A DNA stretch of 35,630 nt from NCBI GenBank assembly GCA_903909505.1, contig CAIVVZ010000509.1, positions 1 to 35,630 of the forward strand, given 5' to 3'. The notes under the pieces were generated by a model, which did no database searches, was not told where the DNA came from, and saw only the letters and a list, made by a program, of their open reading frames with translations. Position numbers and translations under genes: made by a program. The stretch comes from an uncultured Desulfobacteraceae bacterium (GTDB lineage Bacteria; Desulfobacterota; Desulfobacteria; Desulfobacterales; Desulfatirhabdiaceae). This document shows positions 9,241 through 16,078 of the stretch, in pieces. How positions within the stretch are numbered: position 1 is the stretch's first letter; each line of letters begins with the position of its first letter.

Positions 9241-10200
9241 TTACGATATTTTCCTGGACCATTTTCCGTCTCCTTGCTTTCGGTTATTCTTTTTTTCCCC
9301 CTTGATTTTATCGCCATGTACAAGCATCACCCCATCTGCTGATGCAAGCTTCTGCATCTCATCCGTAAAACCGCTTCTGCTGAAAAGGATAAATTTGTCG
9401 TGACGATTTTCGTTGCGCCATTCCACCTGGGCGGCTTTCTCTTTCAAGGAACGGAAAATATCAATTCCTACTTTGTTGACACTCCATTTGCATTCGCCAA
9501 ACCAGGCTGTGGATTCTTCTTCATCAAGAGCAACAAGGTCGATCTCTTCACTGCGATTCCACCATTTGCCCAAGGCGCTGAACTGCATCACGCCATCGGT
9601 CATGAATTGCCTGCAGAGTTCGCGGCATATTTTCTCGTAAACACTTCCCAACAGTTGATCAAAATCCCGGGCAATCCTGTCCGCGACATAATCAATATTC
9701 CCCAGTTCCAATCTTCCTCGTAAGGGGAAAACGGAACGAAACCAAAACGAGACATAGTAATCATGAATGCGGTACAGCCCCATCCGGCTCTTGTCCAGAT
9801 AGCGCTCGGTAACCGGAATCTCTTTATCAACCAGACGGAGGGCACGCAGGATGTCAAGATAGCGTGCATTTTCAAGCGCGGTTTCGTTCGGTTTAACCCG
9901 CTCCAGATACGCGGGTATCGCCCCGAAAATCGCATATAGCCCAACCCGTTGCTCCAAGGACAATCCGGGGAAGAACTCCTCCATGCCTGAAAACTCCATT
10001 TCCCTGACCTCAAGAGATGCCGTACGCCTCCCATACAGCGGCGCTTTGCTGAATAACACCTCCTGTTCCATCATCCCGATGCTGGAACCCATCAGAATCA
10101 GAAACACATTGGTTTCCTTGAGCTGGGTGTCAATCCCCTTCTGGAAAATCGTCGAGATGGCGCTGTTCGCGTAAACCAGATAGGGGAATTCATCGATCAC
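9241..10200 (-). pseudogene. 5'-truncated AAA/archaeal-type ATPase with DUF234-like C-terminal domain
   Basis: The frame encodes 319 residues and begins with GTG exactly at a Walker B-like strand (VIDEFPYLVYANS). The P-loop and the first 120 or so residues expected for this ATPase family are absent. Later segments fit the family: GMMEQEVLFSKAPLYGRRTA (sensor region) at about 42-61, a winged-helix stretch, then YRIHDYYVSFWFRSVFP and a nuclease-like ECKW motif typical of DUF234/PF01637 proteins. The same frame can be read 20 codons further upstream (10201-10263, ending LIRLISKWSKK) up to the stop of the preceding kinase gene, but a TAG separates it from the GTG. This indicates a gene that lost its 5' half and acquired a nonsense codon. 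ATP hydrolysis is not possible without Walker A. Full-length relatives are roughly 450-480 residues. Confidence 0.75.
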
Positions 10201-10263
10201 CTACTTTTTTGACCATTTTGATATCAGGCGTATCAGATGATTTCTTTTCGGATTGATACCACC

Positions 10264-12321
10264 CTAATTCGTTTTATTCAATTGTCCATTATCTTCAGCC
10301 GGGTCAGTCAGTACTCGATTGATCGTTTCCCTCAGCCCCTTAATCTGATAAGGTTTAGCCAGGAATGCATTTTGAATTTCTGTATGTTCTTCCGCCATAA
10401 CCTTAGCCTCGTCGTAACCGCTGGAAAGAATGACCGGAATACCCGGTGAAAGTTTGCGCAGAGCAGCCAGTGTTTCCCATCCGTCCATACGCGGCATCGT
10501 CAAGTCGGAGAGAACGCAGAGGATCTCATCCTGATGCTTTTGAAATATATCCACTGCTTCAGCACCATCTTTTGCTTCAAGTATTTTATATCCCAAGCGG
10601 GTGAGCATCTTTTTGGCCATATTGCGCACCGGCTCCTCGTCTTCGATCAGAAGTACCGTGCCTCCGCCTTCAATCTTGGAGAGTTTTTCCGCTGCGACAG
10701 TCTGTTGCGCTTCCGGCATGGCAGGCAGGTCATGCCGGAGAGGAAGTTTTTCAGTTGATACTGGTAAAAAAATCCGAAAGATACTTCCATGTCCAGGTTC
10801 ACTCTCTACCGTGACTCCCCCTCCATGCGCTTTTACAATTCCCATTACAACGGGCAAGCCCAGTCCTCGTCCAGTGAATTTGGTTGTAAAAAACGGATCA
10901 AAGAGCTTCTCGATATCCTTGTTTGAGATCCCACTGCCGGTATCCGATACCTCCAGGCAGGCATAGTCGATTTCCTGTAGCTGCCAGTCGATGGGAAAGC
11001 GCTTTGAGGTGGGAATATCCTCATGCGAAACCATCTTGACGCTCAGGCCAATGGTTCCCCGATTGTCAGCAATGGACTCCCAGGCATTGGTGACTATGTT
11101 GGTAAGAAGCTGCTGCATTTGGCCTGCGTCCGCATTTATAATCGGACCGCAAGATGGGAAATCGGCATTTAGAATCAAGCCTTTCGGGGCTGCTACCAGA
11201 AGAAGGGTCAAGCTTTGACGGTAGGCTTCGGACAAATCTATGGGTTCATGCTTACCTGGCGTTTGCCCCAGATAGGTCAGCATCAGTCTGCTCACCTCCG
11301 CTGCTTTGCGGGCCGCCTTCTGGGCCTCGGACAATGTCTCCGAAATGTCAGCACCACAAGGCAGCTCATCCATGGCCATTTCCAGGTTTCCCATCACTGC
11401 AAAGAGCTGATTGTTGAAATGGTGGGCAATGGCGCCGGCCATGCGTCCTAGACTTTCGGTTTTTTGAAGTTGCCGGTTCTGCACTTCGAGCTCCGCCTTT
11501 TCAGCTTCAGCCTGCTTTCGCTCAGTAATATCTTTGTCGCTACCGCGATACCCATACAGTGTTCCATCTGAGGCCAGCAGGGGAATGCCGTTGGTAGAGA
11601 CCCATATAAGACGGCCATCCTTTGTTTGTACGGCATTTTCGAAATTCTGGAAGGCCTCTTTTCGATCGAAGACCGCAAAGGCAGCCGTCCTGAACGCCTC
11701 GCGTCCGGATTCGGGATGCAGATCATAAAAGTGCATCTTGCCCACAATTTCTTCCGGGAGGTAGCCCAGAACCGCCCCGGACGCATGGCTTATAAATGTG
11801 TAGAGTCCTTTGGCGTCAACTTCCCAGGTGATGGTGCGGCTCTGCTCGGCCAACTGATCAAATCGATCAGCGCTATTTCGCAGTTCCTTGTTGAGACGCT
11901 GTAATTGCGCATTCTGTTGATGAAGCTGCCTCATCAGATTGTTCAGTTCCTGGTTCAGCGACAACACCTCTTTGCGCATGTTTTCATTTTCTTTGGTATC
12001 CGATCGGCCAAAAGCCAATACGTGATCATCCGTTAGCTGAAATGAAAAATAGAAACTTTGTGGCATGCCTGAGTAGGTTATGAAGTGCAGCAGATGTTCC
12101 TCGGATGAATTTTGCAGTAAAGATACCAGATTGAACTTTCCGGTAAAATCTACGAACAAATTCTGGATGTTCTCGCCATTTAAATTGCGACCTGTTATCG
12201 TTTCTGCATATCGGTTTGCATCAACAATATAGCCTTCCGCTGAGAGGATGAAAAACAATACCGGCGCCTTTTGGTCAAAATATTCATAAGCTCGGTCTAT
12301 TATCCCGTGATCCTTGACCAT
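10264..12321 (-). CDS. Soluble PAS-PAS hybrid histidine kinase of the heme oxygenase/cobalamin cassette
   Basis: The 685-residue cytoplasmic hybrid kinase has an N-terminal PAS-like domain (about 10-105), a Gln/Asn/Leu-rich coiled coil (about 112-150), a second PAS (about 155-272), HisKA with His300 in AIAHHFNNQL, HATPase_c (about 390-520; DTGSGI, GRGLGLPVV) and a C-terminal receiver (about 553-675) with acceptor Asp606 in LSDLTMP and Lys in the AKPY motif. The residue after the phosphoacceptor is His instead of Asp/Glu. The ATG at 12321 comes one base after the stop of the cobalamin-type gene (TGA at 12323-12325) and has AAAGGG about 9 nt upstream, inside that gene's last codons, so translation is coupled. 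A further in-frame start at 12354 would overlap that gene and is less likely. With no membrane segment and no ligand domain besides PAS, this kinase probably gets its signal from the two co-encoded proteins; that is inference. Confidence 0.9.
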   Translation of the reverse strand: MVKDHGIIDRAYEYFDQKAPVLFFILSAEGYIVDANRYAETITGRNLNGENIQNLFVDFTGKFNLVSLLQNSSEEHLLHFITYSGMPQSFYFSFQLTDDHVLAFGRSDTKENENMRKEVLSLNQELNNLMRQLHQQNAQLQRLNKELRNSADRFDQLAEQSRTITWEVDAKGLYTFISHASGAVLGYLPEEIVGKMHFYDLHPESGREAFRTAAFAVFDRKEAFQNFENAVQTKDGRLIWVSTNGIPLLASDGTLYGYRGSDKDITERKQAEAEKAELEVQNRQLQKTESLGRMAGAIAHHFNNQLFAVMGNLEMAMDELPCGADISETLSEAQKAARKAAEVSRLMLTYLGQTPGKHEPIDLSEAYRQSLTLLLVAAPKGLILNADFPSCGPIINADAGQMQQLLTNIVTNAWESIADNRGTIGLSVKMVSHEDIPTSKRFPIDWQLQEIDYACLEVSDTGSGISNKDIEKLFDPFFTTKFTGRGLGLPVVMGIVKAHGGGVTVESEPGHGSIFRIFLPVSTEKLPLRHDLPAMPEAQQTVAAEKLSKIEGGGTVLLIEDEEPVRNMAKKMLTRLGYKILEAKDGAEAVDIFQKHQDEILCVLSDLTMPRMDGWETLAALRKLSPGIPVILSSGYDEAKVMAEEHTEIQNAFLAKPYQIKGLRETINRVLTDPAEDNGQLNKTN

Positions 12322-12322
12322 G

Positions 12323-12958
12323 TCACATCCCTTTAAGCATTTTTTCCAGCGCATTCAGAGAGGAAATATATTCGGTGCCGGCGTATCGCCTGATCGTGTC
12401 GATGCCCCCCCATCTGAATGCTTGACCTCCAACCAGCAGATCTATTTTGGGGAAATCGGCTCTCACAACTTCGATACTCCGCTTCAAGTGGTCTATGTTC
12501 GGCAAAATGGCCAGCGAAAGACCCACGACGTCCGGTTGAACATTCTGGATAAATTGAGCCATGTCTTCAGTCGGAGAATTCGGGCCAAGAAAGTGCCCAT
12601 CCCATCCATTGAGTTCAAAAACATCGGCGACCATTTTTCCACCCACCTGGTGAAACTCATTGGCACTGCAAGATATAACTGCTTTACGGCCAGTACGCTC
12701 GGTAGCAAATATGAATGGATAAGTCAGATTCAGCAGGCTTTCGGTAATCGAGGTTGCCAGATGTTCGTTGGCAACCGTAATTCGGTTATTTTCCCATAGC
12801 TCACCAACGCTATATAAGCTTCTTTGAAACAGATCGGAATAAAGCACTTTGATGTCGATCTTTGCGTCCAGTAAGTCGTTTACAAAGTCTTTGCATTCCG
12901 AACGTCTGCCGGCAAGCAATGCGTCAAAATAGTTTTGATACAGGTTTTCATTTATCAT
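12323..12958 (-). CDS. Stand-alone CarH-like cobalamin-binding domain protein
   Basis: The 211-residue protein consists of a helical cap (about 1-85) and a Rossmann-like B12-binding domain (about 90-211), with nothing else. The cap holds the exact W-x9-EH pattern (Trp55, Glu65, His66) that marks CarH/LitR-type adenosylcobalamin photoreceptors, and the Rossmann part holds an E-x-H-x2-G motif (Glu101, His103, Gly106), in which His103 is the candidate lower axial cobalt ligand. VGLSLAIL (about 145-152) and VGGQAF (176-181) match the later B12-fold strands. The MerR DNA-binding domain of CarH is missing. The residue after Trp55 is Glu, whereas in Thermus CarH, as I recall, a His there forms the light-adduct. 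It could alternatively bind heme, as in the SCHIC/PpaA-AppA group. It is 36 nt downstream of the heme oxygenase-like gene and coupled to the hybrid kinase gene. Confidence 0.85.
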   Translation of the reverse strand: MINENLYQNYFDALLAGRRSECKDFVNDLLDAKIDIKVLYSDLFQRSLYSVGELWENNRITVANEHLATSITESLLNLTYPFIFATERTGRKAVISCSANEFHQVGGKMVADVFELNGWDGHFLGPNSPTEDMAQFIQNVQPDVVGLSLAILPNIDHLKRSIEVVRADFPKIDLLVGGQAFRWGGIDTIRRYAGTEYISSLNALEKMLKGM

Positions 12959-12994
12959 GATTCAGTTCACCGTCGAGCTGGTTGCATGCTTTGT

Positions 12995-14293
12995 CTATGC
13001 GGAAACTTGCCTTGCTTTAATGATAATGCTGTTGATCGCGGTAATCCATTGCTCTGGAAAGCGACTGGTGTCCGTCATCCAATCCTGTAAAGCACAAACC
13101 GCTCCTTTAATCCCGCCTTTTTCATCTGCTACAGATGAAACCAACAATTTGCCCGTATTTTTATACCTGTCCGCCATTTCAGATCCAACCGCCTGCTCAA
13201 ATTCGCTGGAAAGAGACTGAAATAATTTTTCGGGAATAAGTTTATTCCTTGTCTCAGTCAGGATAGTCGCCGCCCTCAGCAGCTTCTCATAGGTTGCTGT
13301 TTTATCAGGAAGCGACATCGCCAGCTCCTCGTACAAAATTCTCAGCGTAAACTCCAACATCAATAGCGGCATTCCACGGGTTGAAAGGATTCGTCCTATC
13401 CAATCGATCTGTATTTGCATGCTTTCCGGATCAAGGCTTGTTAACGTCACAAGCCAGCAAGTATCACTGTCCGAAAAGCGCTTGCCTCGCTGTCCATAAC
13501 GCTGTTCATAGTAGGGAAACTCGGCCCATCCACGGTCACTGGCATTGAGCGCTGCCTGAATTTCCCTTTCGTCTTCGGGTATGGGGTGGTTACCGGCCTC
13601 CGGGTTGATTCGGGTCACATGAAAAGTTTTTTCTTTTTTGGTCAAAGGATACAGAGTGTTGTAAAGATTGTTTAAGCCTGAAAACGCTTCATGCGCGGCT
13701 GCAATGACAGCATCATGACATGCCGGATCATTCAGCACACTGTTCATTTTTTCGGCAAATTGCATCCATTTGCTCTGCACTTGATCCAGATAGCTCGAAT
13801 AATAGCGGCAACCCTCCAGGCCATCCAAATGGAACGCTGCCGAAATATCCGTTTTATGAATGCTATTTCCCAGCGTTGATCCTTCAAATACATACAGATA
13901 GCCAAGCAGTGTGACTGGGAATTCAGCCTGCCTGAGGCGTATTTTTTGTGTCATGACAAGAGCGGCTTCTACGGAAGCAGTGGCATCCGGGATAACGCGT
14001 GGCTCGAAAAACTTAAGATCGCATTCTATGAGCGGGAGCTTTCTCAGTCCGTCATCCCACACGGACATAACCATTTTGTTTTCTGAATTCGCAATCTCGC
14101 TTTCCATGACACCATGGATAATGGCCAGTGATCTGAGCTGATTCACATAGCATTCCAGGGGTAGCTTATGATCGATCAGCGCCCGAAAATACGGCAAAGA
14201 TTCCAGGATAGTATGGTACGCTTTAGTCTCATTTTTAAGCCTCAACATTATCATTGTAGATTGTATCCCAGAAATTTTGGCGCTGTCCGTCAT
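12995..14293 (-). CDS. Heme oxygenase-like protein with unknown C-terminal half
   Basis: The first about 220 of 432 residues resemble bacterial heme oxygenase (the BphO/HmuO fold that opens heme to biliverdin, CO and iron). The evidence is LRLKNETKAYH with His27 in the place of the proximal heme ligand, followed by ILE, and the family signature GYLYVFEGSTLGN at 131-143. Residues about 230-432 form a separate helical domain (NASDRGWAEFPYYEQRYG, SDSDTCWLVTLTSLDPESMQ, STRGMPLLMLEF) that I cannot assign. The ATG at 14293 is well supported by GAGGAG 9 nt upstream. It is the first gene of a compact set with the cobalamin-type protein and a hybrid kinase. No phytochrome gene is present, so a role as chromophore supplier is not supported here; it may be an enzyme or a heme/tetrapyrrole sensor. 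Confidence 0.82.
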   Translation of the reverse strand: MTDSAKISGIQSTMIMLRLKNETKAYHTILESLPYFRALIDHKLPLECYVNQLRSLAIIHGVMESEIANSENKMVMSVWDDGLRKLPLIECDLKFFEPRVIPDATASVEAALVMTQKIRLRQAEFPVTLLGYLYVFEGSTLGNSIHKTDISAAFHLDGLEGCRYYSSYLDQVQSKWMQFAEKMNSVLNDPACHDAVIAAAHEAFSGLNNLYNTLYPLTKKEKTFHVTRINPEAGNHPIPEDEREIQAALNASDRGWAEFPYYEQRYGQRGKRFSDSDTCWLVTLTSLDPESMQIQIDWIGRILSTRGMPLLMLEFTLRILYEELAMSLPDKTATYEKLLRAATILTETRNKLIPEKLFQSLSSEFEQAVGSEMADRYKNTGKLLVSSVADEKGGIKGAVCALQDWMTDTSRFPEQWITAINSIIIKARQVSA

Positions 14294-14301
14294 TATCGTT
14301 T

Positions 14302-14307
14302 CTCCTC
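14302..14307 (-). promoter_or_regulatory. Ribosome binding site of the heme oxygenase-like gene
   Basis: GAGGAG on the minus strand, 9 nt before the ATG at 14293. It is one of the strongest Shine-Dalgarno sequences in the window and fixes the start at 14293 rather than at internal Met14 or Met16. Confidence 0.7.
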
Positions 14308-14383
14308 AAAAAAGCCATCTGACGAATATTCCCAATCAAATTAGTGAATACCTAACCTTCGGATAAAATATGCACAACTCCGT

Positions 14384-16078
14384 TCACTCATCATAGAGAT
14401 TCATTTCGGGGTAATATTTTTTGGCACATTCCTGGCAGATACCATGGCTGAACGTCGCTTCCGAATGATCCCGTATGTAAGCCTCAAGATGATTCCAGTA
14501 TCCTTGGTCATCACGAATTATTCTGCAATATGAGCAAATAGGCAAAAGCCCGCTAAGGGTTTTAACTTCAGATAACGCCTTTTGAAGTTCCGAAACCAGC
14601 CCGTCCTTTTGTTCGTCAGCCTGTTTGCGCTCTGTGATGTCGCGACAAACACTCATTACCGTCGGTTGACCATTCCAGGTGATCAGTCGTGTGTTCACAT
14701 CAATTGGAACGTGTAAACCGTCCTTACGCTGATGTACGGTTTCAAATTTGATATGGCCTTGCTTCATCAACTGGGCTGTCCGATCCGGGAAGTGCTTAGC
14801 TTGCTCAGGAATGTCCACCTGATCTATCGTCATTGACATCATCTCTTCATGGGTGTACCCGAGGCGTTCGCAGCCTATCGGATTAACAGCCAGGATTTTC
14901 GCTTGCGTGTCGTAAATAAAGATCCCGTCATTGGCACTTTCGAACAAGATTCTGTGTTTTTCCTCACTCTCCCGCAAAGTCTCTTCCCGTTTTGCCAGGG
15001 TTTCCAATAGATGGTTGAATCCTTTGATCAACTCGCCAATTTCGTCTTGACTGGTGATGGGCAAGGACTGCGGGGGCTGATCTGAATCCGACAGGGCGGA
15101 TAGCATTGTCATAGCAGCAGGCATCGGTGAGAGCAGACGTCTTAACATCCACCAAGTCAGACCACACACCACCAGGGACATGCATATCGCAAACAGAAGT
15201 ATCCGCTGCTGCATGATACGTATTGGGGAAAATGCTTCTTCGGTGGGCACCCTTGCGACGAGAAACCAACCTGCGACTGGAATTTGTTTCGCAGAAGACA
15301 ATACTTCTAAACCACGTGAATCAACGACAATCCCTGACCCCTCGTAGCCTTGCATGTACCGGTCCAGCATCGGATTAATACCGGGCTCGGGAAGCGGAGT
15401 CATAATGCGGGATTTATCTGTGGCGGTGATAATCATTCTGCTCTGCGGTTCAATAAGGACATAACCGCCGGTCTTGCCATAATGGCCTTCCATAATGTTG
15501 CCCAGAAAATTGGGTTTACCCAGGTCGGTCACTCCCGCCAGTACGCCAATCACTTTAGATCGAACATCTCGAATGGGCGTGGCGATGACAAAAACCGGAG
15601 AATGCAGCACCCTGCCCATTACCGTCCTGCCGATTGTCGATTTTCCCTCCTTGAGCACGGTCGCTATGTAATCTCTATCCACGAAATTAATGCCGAGCCG
15701 TTCTGCCAAGAGCGGAATAGAGGCAGTTGCAATGCCGTCAATCCCGGTGATGAAAGCGCCGCCATTGAACAAACTATAGATAAGAAGGCGCTGCTCCAGA
15801 AATGTCTGCAATGCCACCGTATTGTCCAGAATGGCCGGGCTAATTCCCCTAGCAATTTTTTCCAGCGCTTTCAACCGGTCATCCAGCTCTTGATTGATCT
15901 TTGTGGCTAAAATAGAAACCGTCGAGAACCGCTGGTCGCTCAGCATGCGTTGTATATCCACGCGCAGCACGCGCTGGGTGTAGAACGCCAACGACCAAAT
16001 GCTAATCAGGAAAATAACCAGCGTGAATAGAGTAACCCTTGTCTTGAGCGATCGCGGATCAAGGAAATTGAAGTTCAT
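14384..16078 (-). CDS. dCache-HAMP-PAS signalling protein with cysteine-rich C-terminal module
   Basis: The 564-residue membrane protein has TM 1 (about 14-34), a double-Cache periplasmic sensor (about 40-280), TM 2 (about 291-313), HAMP (about 314-365), PAS (about 370-485), a short coiled coil and a C-terminal module (about 507-558) starting LSGLLPICSYC. This module has Cys515-x2-Cys518 and, after RDDQGYW and FSHGI, Cys548-x2-Cys551 with His545 close by, so it is a likely metal-binding (zinc-type) fold. It recurs at the end of PAS and receiver proteins, but I know of no assigned function. There is no HisKA, ATPase, GGDEF or EAL, so this sensor cannot phosphorylate by itself. Its ATG overlaps the TGA of the 1177-residue hybrid kinase (ATGA at 16076-16079 region), so the two are probably made together and may act as sensor and kinase partners. 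Confidence 0.88.
   Translation of the reverse strand: MNFNFLDPRSLKTRVTLFTLVIFLISIWSLAFYTQRVLRVDIQRMLSDQRFSTVSILATKINQELDDRLKALEKIARGISPAILDNTVALQTFLEQRLLIYSLFNGGAFITGIDGIATASIPLLAERLGINFVDRDYIATVLKEGKSTIGRTVMGRVLHSPVFVIATPIRDVRSKVIGVLAGVTDLGKPNFLGNIMEGHYGKTGGYVLIEPQSRMIITATDKSRIMTPLPEPGINPMLDRYMQGYEGSGIVVDSRGLEVLSSAKQIPVAGWFLVARVPTEEAFSPIRIMQQRILLFAICMSLVVCGLTWWMLRRLLSPMPAAMTMLSALSDSDQPPQSLPITSQDEIGELIKGFNHLLETLAKREETLRESEEKHRILFESANDGIFIYDTQAKILAVNPIGCERLGYTHEEMMSMTIDQVDIPEQAKHFPDRTAQLMKQGHIKFETVHQRKDGLHVPIDVNTRLITWNGQPTVMSVCRDITERKQADEQKDGLVSELQKALSEVKTLSGLLPICSYCRIIRDDQGYWNHLEAYIRDHSEATFSHGICQECAKKYYPEMNLYDE

Noticed and set aside
10201..10263. C-terminal extension of the hybrid kinase by readthrough of TAG into the ATPase remnant
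   Set aside because: The frames are contiguous across two TAG codons, but there is a one-in-three chance of this and no sign of suppression. The kinase receiver is already complete before the first TAG.
12995..14293. Heme oxygenase as chromophore supplier for a bacteriophytochrome
   Set aside because: No protein in the window has the PAS-GAF-PHY arrangement with a bilin-binding Cys; the partner kinase has only two PAS domains. Such a gene could exist elsewhere.
14294..14383. Cobalamin riboswitch or heme-responsive leader before the heme oxygenase-like gene
   Set aside because: The gap is only 90 nt, too short for a B12 riboswitch of usual size, and no B12-box-like string was seen. A promoter could lie there, but no convincing -35/-10 pair stands out.
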